Notes: a model not told the origin generated them from the letters alone. A stretch of 64,000 nt of DNA from Flammeovirgaceae bacterium (GCA_015180985.1 CP054185.1:930001-994000), one strand, 5' to 3'. Numbered from the stretch's first letter, positions 48,254-58,091 are shown. Numbers and translations: made by a program.

Positions 48254-50361
48254 TGACAAGGAGGCTAATTGTTGCGCTGGCGGGTAATCCCAATTCGGGT
48301 AAGTCATCGTTGTTCAATCACCTTACGGGTCTCAATCAGCATACGGCAAATTTTCCGGGTGTAACGGTTGAGAAACATACCGGTACCTGCCGGATGCCTG
48401 ATGGAACTACTGCCGAAATAGTTGATTTGCCTGGCATTTACAGTTTGTACCCGCGTAGTTTAGATGAGCGCATTGTTTCGGAAGTATTGCTCAACCACCG
48501 CTCGCCCGAGTGCCCCGATGTGGTGGTGGTTATTGCCGATGCCACCAACCTGAAACGCGGACTGCTGCTGCTAACGCAGATTATGGATGTGGGCCTGCCC
48601 ACCGTACTTGCATTGAACATGATGGACCTTGCCGCACGCGCAGGCGTTAGTTACGACATCCAGTTGCTGGGTAAGCGATTGGATATTCCGGTAGTGCCCA
48701 TCAACGCCCGGACAGGCAGTGGTGTAGATGAGTTAAAGCAAACGTTACTACGAAAACTCAACCCCGCTGACCAACCGGTGTTCAGGATATACGATGAAGC
48801 CCGACCCGCGGTAAATGAGCTCAGGGAAAAACTTGGTGTAGATAATGACTATGAAGCCTACCAGTTTTTAGAACAACCGCATGGCCTGCAGTTTCTTTCA
48901 GCTCATGACCGCCACGTTGTTGAGGAAGTGCGGCAGCGGCATCATATTTTCCCCGGTAAATTTCACGGAGCTGAAACAATTACCCGGTATAGTTTTATTC
49001 AGCATTTGCTGGAAGAAGTTACCCTGAAGCCGGCTGATGAAGGATGGAAAAAATATTCATACCGACTGGATAAAATTTTAACTCATAAATACTGGGGCAT
49101 ACTCATTTTCATGGCGGTGCTCTTCCTGATTTTTCAATCCATTTTTTCATGGGCAACTATCCCCATGGATTTGATTGACGGCTGGTTTGCTTCACTGAGC
49201 AACTCCCTGGAAGACCATTTACCGGATGGCCCGGCAACCCACCTGCTTACGGAGGGCGTTATCCCGGGCATTGGGGGCATTGTGATTTTTGTGCCGCAGA
49301 TTGCCATTTTATTTGCCTTTATTTCCATACTCGAAGAGAGTGGTTACATGGCACGCGTGGTGTTTATGATGGACAAAGTGATGCGCAGGTTCGGCCTGAA
49401 TGGAAGAAGCGTGGTGCCGCTCATGTCGGGTGTGGCCTGCGCTATTCCGGCCATCCTTTCTACCCGTATGATCGACAACTGGAAGGAGCGGATCATTACT
49501 ATCCTGGTAACTCCGCTGATGAGCTGCTCGGCCCGCATTCCGGTGTTCACGATTTTAATTGCGTTAATCGTTCCGCAGAAAACCCTTTTCGGGTTCTTCA
49601 ACTTGCAGGGGCTGATGTTAATGGGTTTATACCTGCTGGGGTTTGCAGCCGCCTTACTTTCAGCCTGGGCAATCAGCAAACTGATAAAAGTAAAGGAGCG
49701 CAGTTTCCTGCTGATGGAATTGCCAACATACCGGGTGCCCAAGTGGTCGAACGTGGGGTACACCCTTGTGGATAAAACCAAGGCGTTTGTATGGGAGGCA
49801 GGCAAAATCATCATGGCCATATCCATTATTCTTTGGGTGCTGGCCAGCTATGGCCCTGGCGATAAACTGGAAAATGCGCGTGAATATGTTTTACAGGATG
49901 CCGCGAACTTACGGCTAACCGAACAAGGGTTGGAAGATCGTATTGCTGCGTACAAACTGGAGCATTCCTACGCAGGGATTATCGGTAAAGCCATGGAACC
50001 GGTTATCAGGCCGTTGGGGTACGATTGGAAAATCGGCATCGCGTTGCTTACCAGCTTTGCCGCCCGCGAAGTATTTGTAGGTACCATGGCCACCATTTAC
50101 AGCATAGGCAGCACCGAGGACCAGTCATCTATTAAAAGCCGTATGCAGGATGAAGTAAACCCCGACACCGGTGGCCCGCGGTTTACATTTGCGGTGGGGT
50201 TATCGTTGTTGTTGTTCTATACATTTGCTATGCAATGCATGAGTACCCTGGCCGTGGTGTATCGCGAAACCAAAAGCTGGAGGTGGCCGCTAATCCAGTT
50301 GGTTTACATGAGCGCGCTTGCCTATGTTTCGGCCCTTATGGCTTTTCAGTTACTAAACTGA
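48253..50361 (+). CDS. feoB: Ferrous iron transporter FeoB
   Basis: A 702-residue inner-membrane Fe2+ transporter, started at the ATG that overlaps the feoA stop; the longer frame from 48181 is antisense-like junk inside feoA. The cytosolic G domain has GNPNSGKSSLFN (G1), DLPGIYSL (G3) and NMMDLA (G4). A helical bundle (about 170-270) precedes the membrane part. The two gate domains are present: first around GYMARVVFMMDKVMRRFGLNGRSVVPLMSGVACAIPAIL, second around SFAAREVFVGTMATIYSIG. Length is at the usual lower end for FeoB without a C-terminal FeoC-like extension. Confidence 0.95.
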   Translation: MTRRLIVALAGNPNSGKSSLFNHLTGLNQHTANFPGVTVEKHTGTCRMPDGTTAEIVDLPGIYSLYPRSLDERIVSEVLLNHRSPECPDVVVVIADATNLKRGLLLLTQIMDVGLPTVLALNMMDLAARAGVSYDIQLLGKRLDIPVVPINARTGSGVDELKQTLLRKLNPADQPVFRIYDEARPAVNELREKLGVDNDYEAYQFLEQPHGLQFLSAHDRHVVEEVRQRHHIFPGKFHGAETITRYSFIQHLLEEVTLKPADEGWKKYSYRLDKILTHKYWGILIFMAVLFLIFQSIFSWATIPMDLIDGWFASLSNSLEDHLPDGPATHLLTEGVIPGIGGIVIFVPQIAILFAFISILEESGYMARVVFMMDKVMRRFGLNGRSVVPLMSGVACAIPAILSTRMIDNWKERIITILVTPLMSCSARIPVFTILIALIVPQKTLFGFFNLQGLMLMGLYLLGFAAALLSAWAISKLIKVKERSFLLMELPTYRVPKWSNVGYTLVDKTKAFVWEAGKIIMAISIILWVLASYGPGDKLENAREYVLQDAANLRLTEQGLEDRIAAYKLEHSYAGIIGKAMEPVIRPLGYDWKIGIALLTSFAAREVFVGTMATIYSIGSTEDQSSIKSRMQDEVNPDTGGPRFTFAVGLSLLLFYTFAMQCMSTLAVVYRETKSWRWPLIQLVYMSALAYVSALMAFQLLN

Positions 50362-50415
50362 ATTTGCGGCTTTCACGCAAAATTGCCTTATCTTTAAAAA
50401 ACCAAGTATTATCCA

Positions 50416-50793
50416 ATGAGCAACGACTATCAGTTTGGTTTGTTATACCTGGTGCACTTGCTGGTAAGTGCCGATGGTGTTATTGATGATAACGAGCGCA
50501 CGGCATTACAGCATATAAAAAAACGTGAGGGGATATCGGATGAGATTTTTGCAAAGTTTGAGCATGACATAAAAACACGTAAAGAGCGGGATATTTACCA
50601 AACAGGTATCGAGCGGTTAAATAATTGTTCGGACGATGAAAAGCTTAAAGCCTTTGTTCTTCTTTACAAGATGTCGGAGGTAGATGGACGGGTTCACGTT
50701 AAAGAAGTGCGCTTGTTACTATACTCAATAAAAATGGCCGGGATAGAGTTTGACGATGTGGTAAGCGCAGCGGCCAATGCCCCTTCGTTGTAA
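50416..50793 (+). CDS. TerB-like protein
   Basis: A 125-residue all-helical protein resembling the TerB (tellurite resistance) domain: LLYLVHLLVSADGVIDDNERTALQHIKKREGIS with the acidic ADGxIDxxE metal-binding-type loop, then a second repeat KAFVLLYKMSEVDGRVHVKEVRLLLYSIKMAGI. Stand-alone TerB proteins are implicated in envelope stress or metal sensing; none of the other ter genes is present. It follows feoB by 54 bases on the same strand and ends at a hairpin terminator. Confidence 0.85.
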   Translation: MSNDYQFGLLYLVHLLVSADGVIDDNERTALQHIKKREGISDEIFAKFEHDIKTRKERDIYQTGIERLNNCSDDEKLKAFVLLYKMSEVDGRVHVKEVRLLLYSIKMAGIEFDDVVSAAANAPSL

Positions 50794-50796
50794 AAT

Positions 50797-50826
50797 AAAA
50801 GCCCCGCCAACAGCAGGGCCTTTTCA
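50797..50826. terminator. Bidirectional hairpin terminator between terB-like and ompH genes
   Basis: GCCCCGC (50801-50807) pairs with GCAGGGC (50813-50819) with one mismatch. AAAA precedes and TTTT follows the stem. It lies in the 52-base gap between convergent genes and can serve both. Confidence 0.6.
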
Positions 50827-50845
50827 TCCTTCAAAACAGCAGAAG

Positions 50846-51382
50846 TTATTTGTTAGCCTGTGGTTTCGGGGTGATCCCCATTTTTTTAAGCACCAGGTCA
50901 GAGATGTCAATTTTTTCATCGGCATAGAGTACTACATCCAGGCCGCTAATCTGGTTATTGATAATGAGTGAGTACCCGTGTTCTTTTGCCGTTTCTTCAA
51001 TAGCCTTGCCCACTTTCGTATAAACAGGTTCCATCAGTTGGCTTTGCTTCTTTTGAAAATTGGCCTGTGAATCCTGCTGCAACTTTTCAATGTTGGCTTG
51101 CATTTGCTGCAGTTCACGCTCGGTATTCTGGCGAACGGCATCCGGAACGGTAGATCCATACTGCTGGTATTCGGCTAACTTTTTCTGAAACTCAGCTACT
51201 TTGGTGTCGATCTGATTTTTCAGTTGAGTTTGTAAGGACTGAAGTTCTGATTCAATTTGTTTTGCTTCCGGCATTTGGCTGAAAATATACTCCACATCAG
51301 CATAGCCGATTTTGTGCGTTTGTGCTTGCGCGATTTGCGTGGCGAATCCGAAAGCAAGTAAATAGACAAGTGTTCTCATCAC
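50846..51382 (-). CDS. OmpH/Skp family periplasmic chaperone
   Basis: A 178-residue protein with a signal peptide (residues 1-20). It has KIGYADVEYIFSQMPEAKQIESELQSLQTQL, a long coiled-coil arm rich in Gln/Lys/Glu (about 45-125) and a C-terminal segment (GKAIEETAKEHGYSLIIN) typical of the Skp/OmpH trimer. It should shepherd unfolded outer membrane proteins. It is the second of two same-length paralogues downstream of bamA, the normal place for skp. The gap to the upstream ompH is 19 bases. Confidence 0.9.
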   Translation of the reverse strand: MMRTLVYLLAFGFATQIAQAQTHKIGYADVEYIFSQMPEAKQIESELQSLQTQLKNQIDTKVAEFQKKLAEYQQYGSTVPDAVRQNTERELQQMQANIEKLQQDSQANFQKKQSQLMEPVYTKVGKAIEETAKEHGYSLIINNQISGLDVVLYADEKIDISDLVLKKMGITPKPQANK

Positions 51383-51401
51383 AGTAAAGTTAAATCAATA
51401 G

Positions 51402-51938
51402 TTAGTTTTTTATTTTATCATTGGCATCGCCTAAACCCAATTCATCCAGTACAAAGTCAGTATAATCATAGCGGGGATCGGTATAAATCATCACCAGTTC
51501 GCCCGATTTATCAAAAACAATGGCGAGGTTGTTTTTCTTGGCAACTTTATCCACGGCATCCCACACTTTGTCCTGAATGGGCTTTATTAATTCCTGTTTT
51601 TTTAAAAAGTACAAGCCGCCAAATCCGAAAACCTTTTTTTGGTATTCCTTCAAATCGGCCTCTTTCTTATGGATGAAATCAAGTCGTTCCTTGCGCATGG
51701 CATCAGTCAGCAAAACCTGTTCGGCCTGCAATGCACTGTAAAGCCCCTCAATGTTTTTCATCATCGTTTGAATTTCTTTTTCCCACAATTCCGAAAGCCG
51801 GTTTATTTCATCCTGGGCTTTTTTGTATTCGGGCATCTTATTCAGGATAAAATCCGTATCGATGTAACCGAACCGTTGAGCCTGGACAAAATTCAGGCCG
51901 AAAATGACAAAAAATATCGGAATAAGGTAAAACCGCAT
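51402..51938 (-). CDS. OmpH/Skp family periplasmic chaperone (paralogue)
   Basis: A 178-residue Skp-like protein started at the ATG at 51938, which begins the signal peptide MRFYLIPIFFVIFGLNFVQA. The open frame extends 28 codons upstream into bamA and is not needed. It has RFGYIDTDFILNKMPEYKKAQDEINRLSELW, then coiled coil (about 45-120) and KVAKKNNLAIVFDKSGELVMIY. It is the first of two tandem ompH genes; their identical length and layout suggest duplication. It lies 4 bases after the bamA stop. Confidence 0.9.
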   Translation of the reverse strand: MRFYLIPIFFVIFGLNFVQAQRFGYIDTDFILNKMPEYKKAQDEINRLSELWEKEIQTMMKNIEGLYSALQAEQVLLTDAMRKERLDFIHKKEADLKEYQKKVFGFGGLYFLKKQELIKPIQDKVWDAVDKVAKKNNLAIVFDKSGELVMIYTDPRYDYTDFVLDELGLGDANDKIKN

Positions 51939-51942
51939 GTTT

Positions 51943-54630
51943 TTAACGGATTTGCTGGCCAATGGTAAACTGAAACTTGGAGCCGCCCACGGGGTTATCC
52001 GAACCAAGCGGGAAGGGATCAAACGGCAAGCCCCAGTTTAAACCGATTAGCCCGAAAGCCGGCATAAAAATACGAACGCCAAATCCGGCTGCTTTGTATA
52101 AAGAGTAGGGATTAAAATCCTGGTAATTGTTCCAGTTATTTCCGGCCTCAGCAAATAAAAATCCGTAAATGGTGGCTGCGTTACTGGTGGTAATGGGATA
52201 GCGCAACTCCATGCCCATTTTGGTATAGACAATGCCACCCCTGACGGAATTGTCCAAGGAAGTATACGGTGGTGTAATCTGGTTATCATCATAACCGCGT
52301 AACCCGATAACATCCTGACCCAACACAAAGGATCCAAAACCACCGGCAAGCCCGGCACCACCCAGGTAGAATCGTTCAAAGGGGGTGTAATCAAGTTTTG
52401 AGGTGTAGCGTCCGATAAATCCGAAATGCGCTTTGGCTTCAAATACAAGTTTATTCTTCCGGTCGAGGGGTATGTAATACTTCGCATCGAACATGATTTT
52501 GTAATACTCTACCCACTTATAAATTTCTTCACTGGTGGCTGTTTCGTAGTTAATGTTGCGCCAGGACGAAAAGGGAGGTGTAAATGTGCCACTTAACGAA
52601 ATGGTAGACCCTTGCGAAGGATACATCGGGTTATCAATGCTGTTGCGCGCAATGGTGGTGTTGAGGGTAATGGAGTTAGATGTACAGTTTACGCAACCGG
52701 GAATAAAGTTGGGCGCATTACGAAGATCATAGATGGTGAAGGACAACGAGTTGGCCAGCGTAAAATAATTATCGGGCCAGTTTAATACGCGGCCCAACCC
52801 GACTGAAATATTGCTAACGCCAATTTTGGTTTCGATTTCACGAATCACGCCACTGCTGTCGGCACGATTATAAAACTGCCTTGATAATGATTTATTGGCG
52901 CTGATGGAAAATGATTGCGGCTTACGGCCGCCAAGCCAGGGCTCACTAAATGAGACGCTGTAGTTTTGAAAATTTCTTCCGTTTGCCTGTATCCGAAGGG
53001 ATAACCGCTGGCCATCGCCCACCGGAAGCGGCCTCCACTTACTGGGGTTGGTAATGTTGCGGGCCGAGAAATTGTTGAACGTTAATCCCACCGTACCGAT
53101 GAAACCAAAGGCTCCGCCCCAGCCTCCGGAGAGTTCAATTTGATCATTGGATTGTTCCTCCACCTGCCACTCCACATCAACCGTACCCGTTGCGGGGTTG
53201 GGTGTCAGGTTGGGATTGATAGTCTGCGGATTGAAGTAGCCAAGCTGGCCCAGTTTCTGTTGGGTACGTATGATATCGGAGCGTCTGAATTTCTGCCCCG
53301 GCAATGTATAAAGTTCACGTCTGATAACGTGGTCGCTGGTTCGTTCGTTGCCGGAAATCAGCACTTCGTTAATGGTAGCCTGTTCGCCTTCGTAAATACG
53401 CATCTCCACATCAATGGAGTCACCGCCTACCGCATATTCAACCGGGTTAATTCTGAAAAACAGGTAGCCATCGTCCATATAAAGCCCGCTGATGTCGGCT
53501 CCTTTGGGGTTGAAGGTGAGTTTTTTATCGATGAGTTCGCGGTTGTACACATCGCCTTTTTTAATGCCCAGAATGGCGTTTAATGTTTTATCGGTGTGGA
53601 TGTAATTGCCCGTCCAGATGATGTTGCGGAAATAATACTTGTTTCCTTCCTCTACACGCAGGTCAATATTAATCGTTCGCCTGTCGTTGGCAAACACCGT
53701 GTCGGCCACGATTTCGGCATCGCGGTATCCTTTGGAGTTGTAAAAGGCAATTATTTTCTGCTTATCATCTTCATAGTCGTTTTGAACAAACTTTGAGCCT
53801 TTGAAAACATTAAGTTGAATGTTCTGGCTAAAGGCTTCGCGCACTTCATTCCAGGTTACTGCGTACGAAGTATCCAGAAACGCTTTTACATCGGAGGTAT
53901 TAAAAGCCAGTAATTTTCGCAAGGCGGTGCGATGCAATTCAATGCGTGGGTACTCGCTGGTTGATTTCATTTTTGCTTTCAGGGTATTGTCCGAAAACTT
54001 CTCGTTGTCAATAAAACGAATGCGGTTGATTTTAACTTTCGAACCGGTGTTTATGCTAATTCGCAGCCGGATACCATCGGTCAGGGAATCGCGTTCCTGA
54101 ACCACCCTTACCTCGGTGTTGAGGTAGCCCTTTTTTACGAAGAATTTTCGCACCGCCAGTTCGGTGTTCCGAATCATGGCATCGTTAACAATCTTTCCCC
54201 GGATAAGTGTCAGATCTTCTTTGAGTGAAGACTGTTGTGATTTGTTGATGCCTGTAAAATAAAAGTTGGTAAGCCGCGGCCGTTCGGCTAGTTGTACAGT
54301 CAGCCAGACATTGCCGCCTTCAATTTGCTTTACGGCTATGGTGGCATCGCCAATGAGCCCGTGTTTCCAGAGTTTGCGTATGGCGCCCGAAATGGCGTCA
54401 CCGGGAATTTTAATTTTATCTCCAACACGCAACCCGGTAAGGGAAACCATGGCGTTGGGGTCGAGTATTTTAAGGCCGGTAACGTCAATGCCGGCAATGG
54501 TGTATTCCGAAGGATTCGTATAATTCAGGTTGTTATCAACGGCCGATGAACGTTCGCGGCTGCGCCTGAACTGACCGCTCGCTTCCCATCCAATTGTTAC
54601 CAGCCACAAAATCAGCAATACAATTCTCAT
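51943..54630 (-). CDS. bamA: Outer membrane protein assembly factor BamA
   Basis: An 895-residue Omp85 protein. The signal peptide is residues 1-18 (ASGQ follows). Five POTRA domains span about residues 40-450 (for example YTIAGIDVTGLKILD, VKINRIRFIDNEKF, ATINEVLISGNERTSDHVIRREL). The 16-stranded barrel follows, with the Omp85 signature in ERFYLGGAGLAGGFGSFVLGQDVIGLRGYD and the C-terminal FGLIGLNWGLPFD. It ends IGQQIR and not Phe. It inserts beta-barrel proteins in the outer membrane. It is in the conserved uppS-bamA-ompH-ompH unit; the uppS stop touches its start with no gap. Confidence 0.95.
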   Translation of the reverse strand: MRIVLLILWLVTIGWEASGQFRRSRERSSAVDNNLNYTNPSEYTIAGIDVTGLKILDPNAMVSLTGLRVGDKIKIPGDAISGAIRKLWKHGLIGDATIAVKQIEGGNVWLTVQLAERPRLTNFYFTGINKSQQSSLKEDLTLIRGKIVNDAMIRNTELAVRKFFVKKGYLNTEVRVVQERDSLTDGIRLRISINTGSKVKINRIRFIDNEKFSDNTLKAKMKSTSEYPRIELHRTALRKLLAFNTSDVKAFLDTSYAVTWNEVREAFSQNIQLNVFKGSKFVQNDYEDDKQKIIAFYNSKGYRDAEIVADTVFANDRRTINIDLRVEEGNKYYFRNIIWTGNYIHTDKTLNAILGIKKGDVYNRELIDKKLTFNPKGADISGLYMDDGYLFFRINPVEYAVGGDSIDVEMRIYEGEQATINEVLISGNERTSDHVIRRELYTLPGQKFRRSDIIRTQQKLGQLGYFNPQTINPNLTPNPATGTVDVEWQVEEQSNDQIELSGGWGGAFGFIGTVGLTFNNFSARNITNPSKWRPLPVGDGQRLSLRIQANGRNFQNYSVSFSEPWLGGRKPQSFSISANKSLSRQFYNRADSSGVIREIETKIGVSNISVGLGRVLNWPDNYFTLANSLSFTIYDLRNAPNFIPGCVNCTSNSITLNTTIARNSIDNPMYPSQGSTISLSGTFTPPFSSWRNINYETATSEEIYKWVEYYKIMFDAKYYIPLDRKNKLVFEAKAHFGFIGRYTSKLDYTPFERFYLGGAGLAGGFGSFVLGQDVIGLRGYDDNQITPPYTSLDNSVRGGIVYTKMGMELRYPITTSNAATIYGFLFAEAGNNWNNYQDFNPYSLYKAAGFGVRIFMPAFGLIGLNWGLPFDPFPLGSDNPVGGSKFQFTIGQQIR

Positions 54631-55383
54631 TCAGTTTACCGGATTCAGTTGTTCGCTTGTTTTACCAAATCTGCGTTCGCGCTGCTGGTATGACCAAATG
54701 GCTTCGTACAGGTGTTCTTTACGAAAGTCCGGCCACAGCGTAGGCGTAATATAGAGTTCCGTATAGGCTATTTGCCACAGCAGAAAATTGCTGACGCGCA
54801 TTTCACCACTGGTACGGATGAGCAATTCCGGGTCGGGAATGCCGGCCGTGGTCAGGTAGCGTTCAAAAACCACTTCGGTTATCGATTCGGCTTTCAGTTT
54901 CCCGGTTTCAATGTCTCTTCCTGCTGCTTTTGCGGCCTCTGCAATTTCCCAACGGCCGCTGTAACTGAGCGCCAGCATCAATACCAGTCCGTTATTTTCT
55001 TTGGTCATGTTCACAGCCCATTTCAGGTTTTCCTGGCAGTTTTCCGGAAGGTGGGATGTATCGCCAATGGTTAATAGTTTTACCTGATTTTCCATCAGGG
55101 TGCTGATTTCCTGCCTGAGGGTATTCACGAGTAATTCCATCAGGCCTTCAACCTCTTCTTTGGGTCGTCCCCAGTTTTCGGTCGAGAATGCATATAAGGT
55201 CAGGTATTTAATACCCAACTCGCCACAGGCTTCGGTTACTTCGCGCACGGCCTGCACGGCATTTCGGTGACCGAAAATGCGCATGGCGCCTTTCTTTTTT
55301 GCCCACCGGCCGTTGCCATCCATGATGATGGCGATATGCCTGGGTAGCCGTGTAAAGTCAATATGTTCTTTAAAAGAGGCCAC
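54631..55383 (-). CDS. uppS: Isoprenyl transferase (undecaprenyl diphosphate synthase)
   Basis: A 250-residue cis-prenyltransferase. The catalytic Asp lies in IIMDGNGRWAKKKG near residue 21. Next come GHRNAVQAVREV, LTLYAFSTENWGRP, GIPDPELLIRTSGEMRVSNFLLWQIAYTELY and PDFRKEHLYEAI in the normal order. It makes the C55 lipid carrier for peptidoglycan and surface glycans. Its stop is directly followed by the bamA start. Position at the head of the bamA cluster matches other Bacteroidota. Confidence 0.95.
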   Translation of the reverse strand: MASFKEHIDFTRLPRHIAIIMDGNGRWAKKKGAMRIFGHRNAVQAVREVTEACGELGIKYLTLYAFSTENWGRPKEEVEGLMELLVNTLRQEISTLMENQVKLLTIGDTSHLPENCQENLKWAVNMTKENNGLVLMLALSYSGRWEIAEAAKAAGRDIETGKLKAESITEVVFERYLTTAGIPDPELLIRTSGEMRVSNFLLWQIAYTELYITPTLWPDFRKEHLYEAIWSYQQRERRFGKTSEQLNPVN

Positions 55384-55429
55384 AAGGGGGGCAAAATTAG
55401 CTTATTTTACCAATTCATTTTTAACCTTA

Positions 55430-56116
55430 CTATTTATAAGGATTGGTCGGGCAGGGGATGTCGTAAAATGTGCGTGTTACCGTTATGCCAACAAAAAAGT
55501 AGTTGTCGTTATCGTTCGGATTTCCGTATCGGTAATTCTTCTGAGTCTGATCTCCTCCGCTGATATTATCCAGGTAATCGAAGAAAGTTTTCCGGATACC
55601 GACCTCAAATGAAATGTAGTGCTTGGGGTTAACAATGTATTTAAAGCCGCCTCCGAAAGGTATTGCCCCCTGAACATTGCTGTACTCCACAGGTTTAATG
55701 TCGTAACCGGAAATTCCGAACAACCCAAACCCAGCGAAAAGATAGGGGGTATAACGCATGGGCCGTTTACTATCGCGCCAGTCGAGAAAATGGTATTCAA
55801 AGCCGAGAGCGGCCTCAAAAAGAAAAATATCAAAAGAAGCGTTACGCATGCGTGCAGCTGCATCAAGAGGCACTTCTGTTGCTCCGAGTTTTCCAAACGA
55901 AATGGTTGAACGCAGGCTAACCACCTTGCTGATGTTGTTGCGATAAAAAATGGTGCCAGCCGGTTCCAGGTTCGAAACAGAGAAAGTTCGCACCAGGTCA
56001 CCTGTGTAATTAAATGTGCCTATACCAAATCCGACCTCAGAGCGCTGGGCAATTAACGATGTTGACAATACGGCTAATAGAGCGGGGAGTGTGCGCTTAC
56101 CTAATTTTAGCATCAT
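55430..56116 (-). CDS. DUF6089/PorG-like outer membrane beta-barrel protein
   Basis: A 228-residue protein with a signal peptide (residues 1-23). The mature part is beta-rich with Gly/aromatic alternation (EVGFGIGTFNYTGDL, FEYHFLDW, RYTPYLFAGFGLFG, ISFEVGIRKTFFDYLDNISGG). It resembles the C-terminal region of the gene immediately upstream (56113-57168), which shares TPY(L/V)(F/Y)AG and FRYTF/FFDYLD segments, so they are tandem paralogues. Known relatives include PorG of the type IX secretion system; that role is only possible here. Start and upstream stop overlap by 4 bases (ATGA). Confidence 0.8.
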   Translation of the reverse strand: MMLKLGKRTLPALLAVLSTSLIAQRSEVGFGIGTFNYTGDLVRTFSVSNLEPAGTIFYRNNISKVVSLRSTISFGKLGATEVPLDAAARMRNASFDIFLFEAALGFEYHFLDWRDSKRPMRYTPYLFAGFGLFGISGYDIKPVEYSNVQGAIPFGGGFKYIVNPKHYISFEVGIRKTFFDYLDNISGGDQTQKNYRYGNPNDNDNYFFVGITVTRTFYDIPCPTNPYK

Positions 56117-57168
56117 CTGAATTTAGCCCGGTGGAAAGTTTTCCCGAGTATGTATGTCAGGCGAACAGTGGTTACCATATACACATCGCGGTTGCTGTTA
56201 TTGCCGCGAAGGTTATCGGGGTGTTCGGTTCCATAACCGGCTAACACGTTGTAGGTTTGTCCATCACGCCCTGTGTAGGTGTAATTTGGTGTTGCTACTT
56301 CGTTGCTGCGGTACGACATTGCCCGTGCCAGTGTATTATCAAATACTCCTAAGTCGACATAATTGCCGCTTACATCATCGAGGTAGTCGGTAAACGTGTA
56401 CCGGAATCCAAACTCAGCCGCTAAGTCCATCACTTCATTTATTCTGAAACGAGCGCCAACGCCAAATGGTATGGAGGGCTGAATTCTTTTGTATGGCTTT
56501 ATGCCATAGTTAACATCGGTGGGGTTCAGGTTGGCAAACTGGCCCTCGGTACCAAGGGGCTGCAAGTCAACCCATTGGCCTTTTTTACCAGTTGGATTGC
56601 CGGCCGCATCAAATTCAGGAGCCTGCGCCTGTGGGTTGTGGTGGAAAACGGCAATACCCGCATAAACATACGGTGTCCATTTTACCCGGCTGATGTAGGT
56701 GGCCTGATTCTCCCAAAGGTCAACCTGGGCGACAACGGATAATTCTTTAATTCGATTTCGGAAGGATAAGTTGCGGTTGTAGCGGAATACTCCGTTTTCT
56801 GTGTCGCCCTGATCAGCCGATTCAACATCAGCCCCGCGAATGCCACCGTACGTGAAAGCTGCCTGTAATTGATAACGCGGGCCAAACCGATGGGTAAAGG
56901 ATACACCAATAGCAGGCCTTGTAAAGCCCAGGTCGGTACTTACCCGTTTTGGAGAGGGGGATAAATCGCCATAATAATTGAGGGCATTAAGTGAGATACC
57001 CAGCGCGTTGTATACTTTGTCTTTGCCGAAATGGGATTTTTTGCCCCGAAAACTGGCAATTCGCTTGTTGTTTTTCTTTATGTTTCTACGGTTCATCTGC
57101 CCATAGGCTTCCTCGTATCCAAGCGAGAGGAATAGATACGCAACAAGTAGGTAAATCAGTTTCCGCAT
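56113..57168 (-). CDS. DUF6089-type outer membrane protein
   Basis: A 351-residue protein with a signal peptide (residues 1-23, ending AYGQ). A basic N-terminal stretch (RRNIKKNNKRIASFRGKKSHF) precedes a barrel-like body of Gly/Tyr/Phe strands (LGISLNALNYYGDLSPSPKR, VKWTPYVYAGIAVFHHNP, AAEFGFRYTFTDYLDDVSGNYVD). It is located between NAD kinase and its shorter paralogue. The DUF6089 neighbourhood with bamA and uppS is widespread in Bacteroidota and consistent with outer membrane biogenesis. Confidence 0.83.
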   Translation of the reverse strand: MRKLIYLLVAYLFLSLGYEEAYGQMNRRNIKKNNKRIASFRGKKSHFGKDKVYNALGISLNALNYYGDLSPSPKRVSTDLGFTRPAIGVSFTHRFGPRYQLQAAFTYGGIRGADVESADQGDTENGVFRYNRNLSFRNRIKELSVVAQVDLWENQATYISRVKWTPYVYAGIAVFHHNPQAQAPEFDAAGNPTGKKGQWVDLQPLGTEGQFANLNPTDVNYGIKPYKRIQPSIPFGVGARFRINEVMDLAAEFGFRYTFTDYLDDVSGNYVDLGVFDNTLARAMSYRSNEVATPNYTYTGRDGQTYNVLAGYGTEHPDNLRGNNSNRDVYMVTTVRLTYILGKTFHRAKFR

Positions 57169-57215
57169 ACCGAGTAAGTCTTTAGCAATCAGTGAACTAC
57201 AAATCTAAGAAAAAA

Positions 57216-58091
57216 TCAATTCCTAATATCCAATCCCCAGTTAAGCTTTTGGCGCAGGGTTTTGAAAAAATGCTGCCCTTTTAGCTGAATGAGATTGGCC
57301 TTGAAATCAGCCTTTACCACCTTCAACTTTACCGTGTCATCAATCTCGGCATAGCGCGAGTCCAACGTAACCAGGAATTTCTTTATCCGCCCCTCTACCT
57401 GAAAAGTAATCGCAGAGGTATCGGCCACTACAATTGGCCGCACGGTAAGGTTATGCGGGCTGACCGGGGTAATAACGAAATTCCCTGAACGGGGAAACAC
57501 CAGCGGCCCCCCACAACTAAGCGAGTAACCGGTTGAACCGGTTGGGGTTGCCACAATAATGCCGTCTGACCAGTAGCTGTTTAAGAAGGCGCCATCAATA
57601 AATGTATGAACGGTTATCATGGAGGAGGCCCCCTTTTTCATCAGCGTAAAATCATTGAGGGCGAAGTTTAACCGGCCAAAAATTTTTTTATTCGATTCCA
57701 GTTTTAAAATAGCTCGCTTATCCAGCGAAAAGTCGCTATCAAAAACTTTAAGCAGGGCATGTTCTGTTTCGGTTTGGCTAATCGTAGCCAAAAAGCCGAG
57801 CCGGCCAGTGTTAATTCCCAGTATCGGGATTTCGTACGGTCCGATATACGTTACGCTTTCAAGCAGGGTACCATCGCCACCAATGCTGAGAAAAGCATGC
57901 AGCTTTTTCAGGCTAGCGCCATGCGAAAAGGTTTTCCATTTAAAACTTCTGAACGCTGCGGCAGACAAAAGCTGTGAAAATTTATCGGAAACATATAAAT
58001 CAACTTTATGTTTCTGCAGTAACCCGAAGATGCTGCGTATAAATGGAACAGACTGGCGGTTGAATTCCTTACCGTGGACACCAATTTTCAT
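57216..58091 (-). CDS. nadK: NAD kinase
   Basis: A 291-residue protein started at the ATG at 58091 (MKIGVHGKEFNRQSVPFI); the open frame extends 48 codons further without family support. The GGDGT motif with the catalytic Asp lies near residue 73 (FLSIGGDGTLLESV). NAD-binding TGSTGYSLSCGGP is near 180. It phosphorylates NAD to NADP in the cytoplasm. It lies in the long minus-strand cluster between a CBS protein and a DUF6089 protein. Confidence 0.92.
   Translation of the reverse strand: MKIGVHGKEFNRQSVPFIRSIFGLLQKHKVDLYVSDKFSQLLSAAAFRSFKWKTFSHGASLKKLHAFLSIGGDGTLLESVTYIGPYEIPILGINTGRLGFLATISQTETEHALLKVFDSDFSLDKRAILKLESNKKIFGRLNFALNDFTLMKKGASSMITVHTFIDGAFLNSYWSDGIIVATPTGSTGYSLSCGGPLVFPRSGNFVITPVSPHNLTVRPIVVADTSAITFQVEGRIKKFLVTLDSRYAEIDDTVKLKVVKADFKANLIQLKGQHFFKTLRQKLNWGLDIRN

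Noticed and set aside
49344-49826. 160-codon minus-strand open frame in feoB
   Set aside because: Shadow of the FeoB membrane domain; no independent support.
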